DNA of 64,000 bases from Frankia sp. AgB32 (GTDB lineage Bacteria; Actinomycetota; Actinomycetes; Frankiales; Frankiaceae), in NCBI RefSeq assembly GCF_023243045.1, contig NZ_JALKFX010000001.1, positions 55,405 through 119,404 of the forward strand, given 5' to 3'. The notes under the pieces are model-generated. The model saw only the letters and a list, made by a program, of their open reading frames with translations, did no database searches and was not told the DNA's origin. Both the position numbers and the translations under genes were made by a program. This document shows, piece after piece, positions 41,040 through 50,502 of this stretch (positions are counted from its first letter, which is position 1; every line of letters starts with the position of its first letter).

Positions 41040-41604
41040 CGAGCAACTGCTTCCGCGTCGTGACCGGACCGGCGCGGGGAGTGCCGGTCGCCCTGGCAGG
41101 GGTGCGCGGGCACCAGAACCGTAGGTTTCGTTTGCATGCCGGCAGTGTGAATCCTGTGGATCCCGGCGGGGTCCGGATTGTCGCCGCCTCGGCTCCCGCT
41201 CGCCATCCCGCAGTTGAGGTCACCGGCGTGGGCGGCGAAGCCTGAGGCGACGGGCGTACATCGTCGGAAATCCGGGCGGCAGCATACCTGGGACGAGGCT
41301 GGCCAGCCGTCCCGACGTGCGCTTTCGCTGCGCTGGGTTGCTGCGGGTGAGGTATTTGGTGACGCATCGTCAGCGATCTGATCGCCGACTTCTGTGACCC
41401 TTCCGTAAGGTCATGGTTGGACACGCGGGAATCTCACGTAACGGAAGAATTCCGGGTCGTGGCCCCCTTGCTCGGCGGTGCCCGGACGGGTGGCTATTGA
41501 CCACTGATCGGTTGAGCCTAATAGTTGGGGCCAACTGTCGTGGTGGATTACGGGGTTTAGCCACTCCGACAGATCACCGATTGGGCAACGGAAGGGTGCG
41601 GCGG
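41040..41604. other. Intergenic stretch upstream of the FkbM gene
   Basis: No gene is supportable here. Base composition is lower in GC from about 41330. An inverted repeat AGTTGG-GG-CCAACT lies at 41523-41536, about 70 bases before the FkbM start, and could be an operator. CTTCCGTAAGG at about 41400 resembles the GTAAG-type motif upstream of the Mo-oxidoreductase but is probably a chance match. Confidence 0.35.
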
Positions 41605-42357
41605 ATGGATCTACGGTTGGAGAAGCAGGTCGCACATCTGCGCCGGAAGGCGGTTGACGTCGGTCTCGGGCCGGCTCTGAAGCTGGTGCGGGACAACATC
41701 GTCCCGACGGCTCGACGTAATCGCAATGACGACCGCCACCTGGCGCTCCTGGTGTCGTTCGTGCTGCAGGAGACATCGAACTGCATCGATGTGGGCGCGC
41801 ACCGTGGCGATGTGCTCCGGACAATTCTGCAGCATGCACCGAGGGGGCGGCACATTGCGTACGAACCCCTGCCGCACATGGCCGCCGCACTGCGGACGGA
41901 CTTCCCCTCGGTCGAGGTGCGCCAGGCCGCGCTGGCCGACGAACCCGGCGTCCTGCCGTTCGCCTACGTCCGCAGTCGGCCTGCCTACAGCGGACTGCAG
42001 GACCGTGTTCCGGACACGGAGGACGTCGAGCACATCGAGGTCGAAGTCCAGGTGCTCGACGAGTCGCTGCCCGCTGACTACGAGCCAAGCCTGATCAAGG
42101 TGGATGTAGAGGGCGCCGAGTACAGGGTGTTCCGGGGGGCCCGCAAGCTGATCTCCGCGAGCCGTCCCCACCTGGTGTTCGAGTTCGGCGCTGGCGCCCG
42201 CGACTTCGGCACGACGGCGGACGAGATGTACACGCTCGTCGACGGCGATCTCGGGATGCGGATCTTCGATCTGGATGGCAACGGTCCGTACACCCTGCCG
42301 AAGTTTCGGGACACCTTCGACACCGGGCGGCACTTCAACTTCGTCGCACATCCCTGA
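41605..42357 (+). CDS. FkbM-family SAM-dependent methyltransferase
   Basis: The 250-residue protein has the FkbM layout: TSNCIDVGAHRGDVLRTILQ (motif I, with E/D-V-G-A-x-x-G), RHIAYEPLPHMAAALRTDFP (motif II), VEVRQAALADEPGVLPFAYV, LDESLPADYEPSLIKVDVEG, then AEYRVFRGARKLI. The IKVDVEGAE block is the family hallmark. FkbM-type enzymes O-methylate sugars or polyketides. The start ATG 41605 follows GGAAGGG at a somewhat long distance. Its downstream partner is a glycosyltransferase, so a sugar-linked product is likely. Confidence 0.9.
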   Translation: MDLRLEKQVAHLRRKAVDVGLGPALKLVRDNIVPTARRNRNDDRHLALLVSFVLQETSNCIDVGAHRGDVLRTILQHAPRGRHIAYEPLPHMAAALRTDFPSVEVRQAALADEPGVLPFAYVRSRPAYSGLQDRVPDTEDVEHIEVEVQVLDESLPADYEPSLIKVDVEGAEYRVFRGARKLISASRPHLVFEFGAGARDFGTTADEMYTLVDGDLGMRIFDLDGNGPYTLPKFRDTFDTGRHFNFVAHP

Positions 42358-43246
42358 GGACTGCCCGAGGCGACGTCCCCGATGATCTCCTGTGCGGTCG
42401 GCGGTGACCGCTGGACGGCTCGCTGGGTGACCCGCGACGGTCGTCCGGCGGGAACCCCCCCGCGCGGGAGGTGAGAGTGGCTGCACGCTCGCCGCTGGCG
42501 CTTCGCGGGCCCGCATGGTGGCCGCCGTGGGCGCGAGATGCCGACTCGCCGTCCCCCGATCGGGCCGCCTCGTAGGGGCCCCCAGCTCGACGGGGGCTGA
42601 ACTTCTGGTGAGGAACCGTTCCGCCGCGCCCCGAGTGGGTCCCGGCGGCCCCGCTTCCCACTGCGCGACCGCGGGTTCTGGCCAGACATGGCCCCCGCCG
42701 CCCGGGTGGCCCACGTGCCAGGTGGCCCACTTCTGCCGGTAGACAGCCCGGTCGGGCGATGCCGGCCTGGCATCGTCGAGCCAAGGCGCGGGTAGTTCTT
42801 TCCCGATCGTGCTCGGAGTTACGGCTCCGGGTGTCCATCTGGGTACCGAATGTGCTCACGTGCGGGGCGCGTACCGATGCGCGCGCCGTGGCGTGATCGC
42901 GACCTGCCTGAGGTGGCGGTGGATACGAGCCGACAAACGGGGGGAGTGACGGATTCGGCCGGAACACCGATACTTTGACGCTCCGGCATCTGGAACATGC
43001 CGGATCGGTAGTGCCCGGGATCCTCGTGGAGGGCGCCGGCGAACCGCAGCACAAGGTTGTGCCGGAAACGACCGCACAGGTGGTGCGTTGCGGACAGAGG
43101 TAGGTAATCATGCGATCAGCGGGGTGGGAGGGAATCGTCGACCGGTCCGCGTGACACCCACCGGCACATCCGCGGCAGGTCTCAGGACGTCGTCACCGGT
43201 ACGGGGGCTGTCCGTACCCAAGAAAGGTCACGAGAGAGGGGCGTCC
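42358..43246. other. Gene-free stretch of about 890 bases
   Basis: No frame here has protein-like composition in agreement with any family I know. The region contains a perfect 8-bp inverted repeat at 42982-43004 and many homopolymer C/G runs around 42450-42700. It probably holds the promoter of the glycosyltransferase gene near its right end. Confidence 0.4.
42982..43004. promoter_or_regulatory. Inverted repeat TCCGGCAT-7nt-ATGCCGGA
   Basis: The 8-bp arms are perfect and flank the spacer CTGGAAC. The site lies about 240 bases upstream of the glycosyltransferase start and is not followed by T residues. A dimeric repressor site is possible; no known consensus was matched. Confidence 0.3.
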
Positions 43247-44317
43247 GTGCGAACGCTCGAACCCACCAGCCTCGACCTCGACGCGATCGAGGCGGACAAG
43301 CTTGCCAAAGGCATCACGCTGAGCCTGCTGATCCCGGCCCGTGGCCCGGAGGCAGCCCGGACCGTCGGGGAGATCATTGCTCAGAACCGCCAGCGGTGGA
43401 TGCAGGAACGCGGCGTACTGGACGAGATCGGCGTTGTTGTCGACCCGTCCTCGGACGGCGACGAGCACGATCTGGTGCGCATCGCGACGGAAGCCGGCGC
43501 GAGCTGGGTCGTCCGCGGGCAGTCCGTCCTGCAGCGACATGCTGGGCGGGAGTCGACCGCGGCGGGTGGCAAGGCCGGTGCGATGCGCAGTCTCGCCTAC
43601 CTTGCCTTCGGCAACCGCCTCATCTTTCACGATGCCGATCTGGAAAGCTACGATCCGTACACGGTCGGGGTGCTCGCGGCGGCGACAACCGCCGGCAACG
43701 CGCCACTACTCGTCAATGGCAGTTCTCGCCGGGTGACCGGCGATGGTCGCCCGGGCGGGCGAACCACCGAGATGCTGCGATCGTTGTTGTCGAAGCAGCT
43801 AGCCCGATATGTGCCCTCAATCACGCGGACGATCCAACCGCTGATCGGGGAATTCGTGATAGACGCCGATGTCTTCGCCTCCCTGGCCTTCTCCCGCGGG
43901 TATGGGGTGGAGACGTCGCTGAAAGTTCTCGCGCTCGACCTGCTGGACTACTCCGACAGCCTCCAGATCGAGTTGCCGATCAAGTACCAGGTTGGCCAGC
44001 ACTACCATGCCCTCGTGAAACAGTTCCATGAGATCAGTTTCACAATCGATGTTCTGGAAGCGTACTTCCAGCGTCGCCGGGTGGATCCCCATGTCGCCAT
44101 CTGGCAGATCGCCGACAACTACGACCTGTTGTTTCCCGGCCGGACGTACGCACTCCACCGACCCGCGGGCTACGACGACTCGGACTTCGTGCCGCGACAC
44201 GGTTTCTACCAGCCGCTTGCCACCGCTCCGGCCTACCAGGCCCGGCTGCCGGAGATAAAGAGCGCCCGTCGGCTGGCCCTGGACGCCCTTGGCCGGCGGA
44301 TGCGCACCTCGGCCTGA
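43247..44317 (+). CDS. GT81/GT2-like glycosyltransferase
   Basis: The 356-residue protein from GTG 43247 (GAGGGG six bases upstream) is a GT-A glycosyltransferase resembling glucosyl-3-phosphoglycerate synthases. Landmarks are GITLSLLIPARGPEAARTVG (first strand), DEIGVVVDPSSDGDEHDLVR, GASWVVRGQSVL, GGKAGAMRSLAYLAFGNRLI, then FHDADLESYDPYTVG with the DAD metal motif. YGVETSLKVLALDLL follows. It has no membrane helix. I infer a cytoplasmic sugar transfer step; whether the acceptor is phosphoglycerate (as in GpgS) is unproven. It may belong with the FkbM methyltransferase upstream and the MMPL transporter downstream. Confidence 0.8.
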   Translation: MRTLEPTSLDLDAIEADKLAKGITLSLLIPARGPEAARTVGEIIAQNRQRWMQERGVLDEIGVVVDPSSDGDEHDLVRIATEAGASWVVRGQSVLQRHAGRESTAAGGKAGAMRSLAYLAFGNRLIFHDADLESYDPYTVGVLAAATTAGNAPLLVNGSSRRVTGDGRPGGRTTEMLRSLLSKQLARYVPSITRTIQPLIGEFVIDADVFASLAFSRGYGVETSLKVLALDLLDYSDSLQIELPIKYQVGQHYHALVKQFHEISFTIDVLEAYFQRRRVDPHVAIWQIADNYDLLFPGRTYALHRPAGYDDSDFVPRHGFYQPLATAPAYQARLPEIKSARRLALDALGRRMRTSA

Positions 44318-44569
44318 TCTGGTCATCATGGGATGGGTGGTCGGACCGGGCGGTCCACCGGCCGGTCACCCGCTCCACCGGCGCACGTCGTGGCCGGGAC
44401 GGCTGTCCCGCCCGGGACGCCCGACGCGCCAGGGCGTCCCGCCTCCTCCACCGATCGCCTACGCACGGGGCGCCACCGCCGAGCTCCTGCGGCCAGTCGG
44501 CTTCACTAGCTCTTCGGGTGGAACGAGAACATTGTCCTAATGTCACTCGTTCGACCTGCGGAGGATGCC

Positions 44570-46903
44570 GTGTTCGCACCCCTGGTTACGCTGGTCACGC
44601 GCCGTCCCCGCCTGATACTCGCCCTCACTGTCATTGTCCTGCTCGGCGGCGGAGTCTTGGCCGGGACCGCGTTCGGCAAGCTCCAGACCGGGGGCTTCGA
44701 CGATCCGGCATCGGAATCCTCGCGGGCGGCCGATCTGCTGGACGCCCACTTTCACGGCCGCCCGAACGTGCTGCTGCTCGTCACCGCCCGACAGGGCGAC
44801 GTCGATGACGCACCCATCGTGGCCGCCGGCCGCTCGGTGGCCGCCGACCTCGCGGCTCAGCCAGGCGCCCGCGACGTCGTGTCCTACTGGACCGGCGCGG
44901 GGTCGCTACTGCGCTCCCGGGACGGTCGTTCGGCCCTGGTCATCGCCAGCGTCGCGGACGATGACCAGGCTGCGGACGTAGTCGATCGCTACGAGTCCGG
45001 TGCCTACTCGCCGTCCGACGTCACCGTCCAACCGGGTGGTGCGGCCACGGCCGGCGCGGACATCGGCAGCCAGGTCTCCAGCGACCTGGCGAAGGCCGAG
45101 CTGTTCGCGATCCCCGTCACCCTCGTGCTCCTGGTCCTCGCGTTCGCCGGCGTGGTCGCGGCCCTGCTGCCGCTGGGTGTCGGACTGCTCGCCATGGTGG
45201 GTGGCCTGGCGGCGCTGTCCGTTATCGCGAATATCGCCGATGTGTCGATCTTCGCGGTCAATCTCGCGACCGCGTTCGGGCTCGGGCTCGGCATCGATTA
45301 CTCGCTGCTGATGGTGAGCCGGTTCCGGGAGGAACTGGCTGCCGGACGCGACCACACCGACGCGGTGGCGGTCACGGTGCGTTCCGCCGGCCGGACGATC
45401 CTGTTCAGCGCCGCGACCGTGATCGTGACTGCCGCGGTGATGTTGCTGTTCCCGCCTTACTTCCTGAAGTCCATGGCGTACGCGGGCATCTCGGTGACCG
45501 TGGTGGCGGTCCTGGCCGCGCTCGTCGTGTTGCCGGCACTGCTCATGCTTCTCGGCGAGCGGGTGAACGCGCTGCGCGTCGGGGGCATCGTCGGGATGGT
45601 CCGCAGGCGGTGGGCCAGCCCCCCGTCCGGGCCAGCCGTGGGAGCGTCGCGGGCAGCGGCCCGGGAGGCTGCCGAGTCACCGTTCTGGCGCTCGCTCGCC
45701 ACGGCGGTGATGCGGCGGCCCGTGCTCGCCGGACTGCCGGTGATCGCCGTGTTGCTGCTGCTCGGAGTGCCTTTCCTGCATGTCAACTTCGGTACTCCCG
45801 ACGAGCGGGTCCTGCGGCCAGGCTCGGCACCGAGCCGGATCGTCGGCGACGCGTTGCGTGACCAGTTCCCCGTCGACCTCGGCGGCGCCCTCAACCTGGT
45901 GGTGCAGGCCCGGGACGGTGCCTCGTCGATCGACCGGTCCGCGCTGGCCACCTATACCGCCAGCCTCTCCCGGCTGCCCGACGTGGCCCGGGTGGACGGT
46001 TCGCTGGGTAGCTACGTGCATGGCGAGCGCAGCGTGCCGCCCAATCCGACCAGCGCCCGATTCGCATCATCCGGCGCGCAGATGCTCCAGGTGATCCCCA
46101 CGGTGGACTACGCGTCCAGCCGGGCGCAGGCCCTGGTCCGGGCCGTCCGGGCGGTGCCCGCGCCAGCGTCCACCACCATCCTCACCGGCGGTGCGCCGGC
46201 TGTCCTGGTTGATGGCAAGGCCGCGATCGCCCATCGGCTGCCCCTCGCGCTGAGCCTGATCGCGTTACTGACCGTCGTGCTGCTGTTCCTGTTCACCGGG
46301 AGTGTTCTGCTGCCCCTGAAGGCGATCGTGCTCAACGGTCTGTCCACGTGCGCGGTGTTCGGCGTCGCGGTGTGGATCTTCAGCGACGGGCATCTGTCCG
46401 GCCTGCTCGACTTCACCCCGGGTCCGCTGGACACCTCCATGCCCGTGCTGCTGTTCTGCATCGCCTTTGGGCTGTCGATGGACTACGAGGTCTTCCTCCT
46501 GTCCCGGATCAAGGAGGCCTACGACGGCGGGGCTTCGAACACCGAGGCAGTTGCCGCCGGGCTGGCGCGGGTCGGCCGGATCGTCACCACTGCTGCCGCC
46601 CTGCTCGCCGTCACGTTCGTCGCGTTCGCGACGTCCTCCGTTCGGTTCATGCAGATGTTCGGAGTCGGCACGGCACTGGCCATCGTGCTCGACGCGACCC
46701 TCATCCGGGGGGTGTTGGTGCCGGCGTTCATGCGGGTCGCGGGTGGGGCGAACTGGTGGGCTCCCCGCCCGCTACGTCTGCTGCATAGCCGGCTCGGGCT
46801 GCACGAGTTCCAGCCGTCGCCCCCCGCCCCGGCCCGGCCGGCGCCGCGCGAAGTGGTCCGAACGGGCGGCGCGGAGACGGCCGGTGAGGGCACATCCGCG
46901 TGA
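44570..46903 (+). CDS. MMPL-family RND transporter
   Basis: The 777-residue protein starts at GTG 44570, five bases after GGAGG; an in-frame ATG at 44540 has no ribosome site. It has the duplicated RND layout: helix 1 (RRPRLILALTVIVLLGGG), a large outer loop, then helices 2-6. A second half begins at RRPVLAGLPVIAVLLLLG. The proton-relay Asp-Tyr pairs are present twice: LGIDYSLLMVSRFREE and LSMDYEVFLLSRIKEAY. MMPL proteins export lipids, glycolipids and, in mycobacteria, siderophores. It converges with the siderophore operon; export of that product or of a glycoconjugate made by the upstream genes is possible but unproven. Confidence 0.92.
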   Translation: MFAPLVTLVTRRPRLILALTVIVLLGGGVLAGTAFGKLQTGGFDDPASESSRAADLLDAHFHGRPNVLLLVTARQGDVDDAPIVAAGRSVAADLAAQPGARDVVSYWTGAGSLLRSRDGRSALVIASVADDDQAADVVDRYESGAYSPSDVTVQPGGAATAGADIGSQVSSDLAKAELFAIPVTLVLLVLAFAGVVAALLPLGVGLLAMVGGLAALSVIANIADVSIFAVNLATAFGLGLGIDYSLLMVSRFREELAAGRDHTDAVAVTVRSAGRTILFSAATVIVTAAVMLLFPPYFLKSMAYAGISVTVVAVLAALVVLPALLMLLGERVNALRVGGIVGMVRRRWASPPSGPAVGASRAAAREAAESPFWRSLATAVMRRPVLAGLPVIAVLLLLGVPFLHVNFGTPDERVLRPGSAPSRIVGDALRDQFPVDLGGALNLVVQARDGASSIDRSALATYTASLSRLPDVARVDGSLGSYVHGERSVPPNPTSARFASSGAQMLQVIPTVDYASSRAQALVRAVRAVPAPASTTILTGGAPAVLVDGKAAIAHRLPLALSLIALLTVVLLFLFTGSVLLPLKAIVLNGLSTCAVFGVAVWIFSDGHLSGLLDFTPGPLDTSMPVLLFCIAFGLSMDYEVFLLSRIKEAYDGGASNTEAVAAGLARVGRIVTTAAALLAVTFVAFATSSVRFMQMFGVGTALAIVLDATLIRGVLVPAFMRVAGGANWWAPRPLRLLHSRLGLHEFQPSPPAPARPAPREVVRTGGAETAGEGTSA

Positions 46904-46954
46904 TCATCTCTGGTTAGTGCCGCACCGGTGCCAGGTGCGACACGGGTCACGGTC

Positions 46955-48445
46955 TCAGAATCGTTCGAAGCCGCGACGGCGCTCCCAGTCGGTCACCGTC
47001 CGCTCGTATCCAGCCAGTTCGACCTCAGCCGCGTGGGCCAGATGGGCGACGACCCGCTCGCCGAACATGGCCCGGGCGATCGGGCTCGACCGCCACCGTT
47101 GCGCGGCGTCGCGCAAGGTCAGGGGCAGCGGCGGCAGGCCCGCACCCGTGAGGGCGTTGTCGACGCGGCCGTCCTCCAGTGCCAGGCCGTGCTCCATCCC
47201 GTAGCGGCCGGCGGCGAGAACTCCCGCGACCGCCAGGTACGGGTTGGCGTCTCCGCCCGGTACTCGATGCTCGAGTCGCAGACCAGGCCCGCTGCCGACG
47301 ACCCGTACCGCGCACGTGCGGTTGTCCCGGCCCCAACTGATCCCGGTCGGGGCGAAGGCCCCGGGAGCCAGGCGCTTGTAGGAGTTGACATTCGGTGCGA
47401 ACAGCAGCGTGAAGTCGGCCATGCAGGCGAGCTGGCCGGCGACGAACGAGCACATCAGCGGCGACATGCCGGCGGTGTCGGCCCGCGGGTGGCCCGCGTG
47501 ACCAGACGGCACATCACCAGCCACGGCGGACAGGTCCGTTGACCTGCCCCGGTCGACGGGGGCCGCGAAAACGGGCCGGCCGCTCTCCGCCTCGCGCAGT
47601 GAGAGGTGGACATGGCACGAGTTGCCCTCGCCGGCGTCGTACTTCGCCATGAAGGTCAACGCCTGTCCGGAAGCCGCGGCGAGTCGCTTCGCGGCCGTCT
47701 TGTAAAGGACATGGGCATCGCACGTCCGAAGCGCCTGCGCGTAGCGGAACACGATCTCGTACTGGCCGGGATGGACCTCCCCCCGGGCGGACTCGACGGC
47801 AATGCCGGCCTGGGCCATCGCCTGCCGGAGGCGGCGGCCAAGCTCGTCGAGTTCCTCAGCTCCGGAAAGCGCGTAGTCGATGTTGTAACGGCTCGCCGGG
47901 GTCAGGTTGGACCAGGAACGCCGCGCCGCGCGCTCATAGGACTCGCGGAACGCCAGGAACTCCAGCTCGGTCCCGGCGAGGGCGGTCAGACCCTGCGCGG
48001 CCAACGCGTCGAGCTGCCGGCGTAGCACCGCGCGAGGAGAGACGTCCACCACCGTCCCGTCCGGCCAGTAGGCGTCCGCCAGCACCACGCCGCTGGACCG
48101 GCGCCACGGCGCTCGGGACAGGCTGGCCAGGTCCGGTCGGAGCCGGAGGTCGCCGAAGCCGTCCAACCAGGGGGTGCGCGGGTAGCCTCCGTCGGTCTGC
48201 ATGTCGACGTCGACGGCGTGCAGGTAGGCGCAGGCGCCGAGGCCCCCCGGAACGATCTCGTCGGCGAAGTGCTCCGGAGAGACGGCGCTGCCGACGAGCC
48301 GGCCCTGCAGATCGACGGTCGCGACGACCACCTCGTCGATGGGATCGTCACCCGCCAGCAGGTCGGTCAGCACCGTCCAGTTGGGCCCGTCTGCCGGCGG
48401 TGTGCCCTCCCCCGAACGGGCCGGGGGGCCCGGGACCGCCGTCAT
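46955..48445 (-). CDS. Glutamine-synthetase-family ligase (gamma-glutamylpolyamine synthetase-like) at the end of the siderophore operon
   Basis: The 496-residue protein is an apparently active GS-fold ligase. The metal/ATP-site blocks are LAGTELEFLAF (GxExEF), EVHPGQYEIVFRYA, GNSCHVHLSL (catalytic His region), NVNSYKRLAPGAFAPTGISWGR and LEHRVPGGDANPYLAVAGVL. The EHRVPGxDANPYL form matches the PuuA/GlnA3-type subgroup that gamma-glutamylates polyamines rather than ammonia. Its ATG is fused (ATGA) to the stop of the NIS synthetase C gene, so it is part of the operon. Because the operon's decarboxylase makes 1,3-diaminopropane, a diamine or its N-hydroxylated form is the plausible acceptor. Housekeeping GlnA is unlikely given the context. 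Confidence 0.88.
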   Translation of the reverse strand: MTAVPGPPARSGEGTPPADGPNWTVLTDLLAGDDPIDEVVVATVDLQGRLVGSAVSPEHFADEIVPGGLGACAYLHAVDVDMQTDGGYPRTPWLDGFGDLRLRPDLASLSRAPWRRSSGVVLADAYWPDGTVVDVSPRAVLRRQLDALAAQGLTALAGTELEFLAFRESYERAARRSWSNLTPASRYNIDYALSGAEELDELGRRLRQAMAQAGIAVESARGEVHPGQYEIVFRYAQALRTCDAHVLYKTAAKRLAAASGQALTFMAKYDAGEGNSCHVHLSLREAESGRPVFAAPVDRGRSTDLSAVAGDVPSGHAGHPRADTAGMSPLMCSFVAGQLACMADFTLLFAPNVNSYKRLAPGAFAPTGISWGRDNRTCAVRVVGSGPGLRLEHRVPGGDANPYLAVAGVLAAGRYGMEHGLALEDGRVDNALTGAGLPPLPLTLRDAAQRWRSSPIARAMFGERVVAHLAHAAEVELAGYERTVTDWERRRGFERF

Positions 48446-50502
48446 CCCGTCTCCGGCCGGGACGCTGGTGCCCCCCGGTCGGGCCCCGGGCCCGTCGGGT
48501 CGCCGGGTGGCGCCGCCACCGGGTTCGCGACGGAGCCGCTTGTCAGGTCGAACCCGCCGTCCCGTTCGGCCCGGTCATGGAACCCCGCCCCGGCGAACTG
48601 CTCGCGGTTCAGGCAGACACGGTCGAAACGCGGGACGAGCAGATCGATCTGGTGAAAACGTCGTCGCAGCTCGGGGAAACGTGCGTGATAGCTGTCGACG
48701 GTCGCGCGGACCAGTCGCCAGAACTCGCTTTCCGCGATCTCAAGATGGTCTTCAACGAGTACGGAGAAGAAGCGGAAGTGGCCGGCGAACACGGCGGAGA
48801 GCACCGAGTGCGCGAGCATCGCCCCCGGCCAGCGGCGGCAGTGCTCGGCCACCGCCGGGGGCAGCGGCTCCCGCTCCGGGAAGTCACCGTCGACCAGCTC
48901 GATGTCCGCCCCGAAGTCCTTGATCGCGATGCGGCTGGGGAGCTGGTCGGCCGCGAATACGCACAGCACGTTCTCGCCATGCGGGGTGAAGGCGATGCCG
49001 TAGCGGTAGAGGTAGTGCAGCAACGGCGGGAGCAGGGCGGAGAACAACGCGGTCAGCCAGTCCTGTGCTGGCTGGCCCGATCGGGCTACCAGCTCGGTGA
49101 CCAGCGCCCGTCCGTCCGATCCGACCAGGAGCAGCGACGCGAGGCTGCGGGCCTGCTCGCCAGGATCCAGGTGCTGGTCCACCGGATCGCGCCAGAGCAC
49201 GCCGAGCAGCTCATGCAGCCGGTAGGGCGCTGCGGGGATGCGGTCGTAGGCCGGATGGCGGACCGTGGCGCCCGCGACCTCGGGCAACGGCGTCACCCTG
49301 GTCGCCTCGCGCAGGAACGCGTCGGACGTGCGCACGCCGAGCAGCCAGCTGGACACCGCCGGGCCGGCAACGGCGTCCGCCGCCGACATCCCCCGCCATA
49401 CCAGGGTGTTGCGGATCATCAGGGAGAGCTTGACGTTTCGGCGGCTCGGCACGTCGACATTGGCGAGCGTGCGGACGGCCTGAAGCGGGACGTACCGGTC
49501 GGGCGCCTCGCCCAGCGGGACCAGCTGCCCGGTCGCGAGTTCGGCGGCGAACAGCGGGACGATGACGTTCGCCCACTGCCAGGGGTGGACGGGCAACCAG
49601 ACGTAGTCCTCGGCGGTCGTGTCGATCGCGCCCGTGCCCAGGGCATGGGTGAGGACGTCCGCGAAACGGGCGCGGGTGCCTTCGTCGAGTTCGGTCGTCA
49701 GCAGATCCGAGTCGATCATGGCTACCGTCTCGGCGCCGGCTGGTGCGGGGTGCTCCGCCCGGGTCGCGGTGACGGAGCCGATCTGCCGGAAGAGCCCGAT
49801 CGTCGGATGGGCCGCGACCCAGCGCAGCCGGAAGGGCGTGCGGGCCTCCGGGCTGTAGAGGTCCGTCTGGGCGCCGAAGCCCAGGCGACCCTTGTTGGCG
49901 ACCAGGCACGGGTGCCCGGCCTGGCGTCCCTCCAGCGCGACGAACGGCAGGTCAGCGAGGTCCGCCGCCGGGATGGCCGATTCCAGCAGGTGCCGGTCCG
50001 CGGCCTGCGTCGCCAGTAGGTCCCTGATCACATCGGCGAGCACCTGGTCGGACCAGCCGAGCTGGGGCTGCACGTCCCACAAGAAACGAACCGGGTCGTC
50101 AGCGGCATCTTCCCCGAGCCCGGCATGGTCCTCGCGGTGGTCGGCAGGGCCATCGGCCCGTCGATCATCGACGGCCGGGTTGCTCGGCGAGCTCGTCCGG
50201 ACCAGGGTCGAGGGCTCTATCCACCATGACCCGAACGTGCCCCGCCGGGCCCGAAAGACGTAGGTGCAGCCTGCTGCCGCCAGTGCGTAGGTGCGTGCTG
50301 GTCCTCGCCCGATCGGGGGATCATCGACCCCGTCCGTGCCAGCCTGCTGGTCGAGAACTTCAGGGTGGAGAAGGTCCTCGTAGGCCAGCTCGGCGATGAG
50401 TCTGACGAGGAGAGCCTGGCCGGCCGACCGCCAGCCGGCCGCCGACGCCCCCGGCGTCCCAGGGTCGCCGGGCGCCGTCGCCGCGGGTGGCGGGGATGTC
50501 AT
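48442..50502 (-). CDS. NRPS-independent siderophore synthetase, IucC/RhbF-like
   Basis: The 686-residue protein is a NIS synthetase that adenylates a carboxylate and forms an amide or ester with an amine/hydroxamate. Diagnostic blocks are GHPCLVANKGRLGFG, WLPVHPWQWANVI, RTLANVDVPSRRNVKLSLMI (nucleotide/citrate binding), FTPHGENVLCVF (the HGEN form seen in RhbF/AlcC types) and IAIKDFGADIELVDGDFPE. It probably performs the second condensation, on a citryl mono-amide. The insert at about residues 105-135 is Asp/Arg-rich and non-conserved. It overlaps the monooxygenase gene before it and the GS-like gene after it by four bases each. Confidence 0.92.
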   Translation of the reverse strand: MTSPPPAATAPGDPGTPGASAAGWRSAGQALLVRLIAELAYEDLLHPEVLDQQAGTDGVDDPPIGRGPARTYALAAAGCTYVFRARRGTFGSWWIEPSTLVRTSSPSNPAVDDRRADGPADHREDHAGLGEDAADDPVRFLWDVQPQLGWSDQVLADVIRDLLATQAADRHLLESAIPAADLADLPFVALEGRQAGHPCLVANKGRLGFGAQTDLYSPEARTPFRLRWVAAHPTIGLFRQIGSVTATRAEHPAPAGAETVAMIDSDLLTTELDEGTRARFADVLTHALGTGAIDTTAEDYVWLPVHPWQWANVIVPLFAAELATGQLVPLGEAPDRYVPLQAVRTLANVDVPSRRNVKLSLMIRNTLVWRGMSAADAVAGPAVSSWLLGVRTSDAFLREATRVTPLPEVAGATVRHPAYDRIPAAPYRLHELLGVLWRDPVDQHLDPGEQARSLASLLLVGSDGRALVTELVARSGQPAQDWLTALFSALLPPLLHYLYRYGIAFTPHGENVLCVFAADQLPSRIAIKDFGADIELVDGDFPEREPLPPAVAEHCRRWPGAMLAHSVLSAVFAGHFRFFSVLVEDHLEIAESEFWRLVRATVDSYHARFPELRRRFHQIDLLVPRFDRVCLNREQFAGAGFHDRAERDGGFDLTSGSVANPVAAPPGDPTGPGPDRGAPASRPETG

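Noticed and set aside
46955..48445. Housekeeping glutamine synthetase GlnA
   Set aside because: Subgroup motifs (EHRVPGxDANPYL) and the ATGA coupling to a NIS synthetase argue for a specialised ligase.
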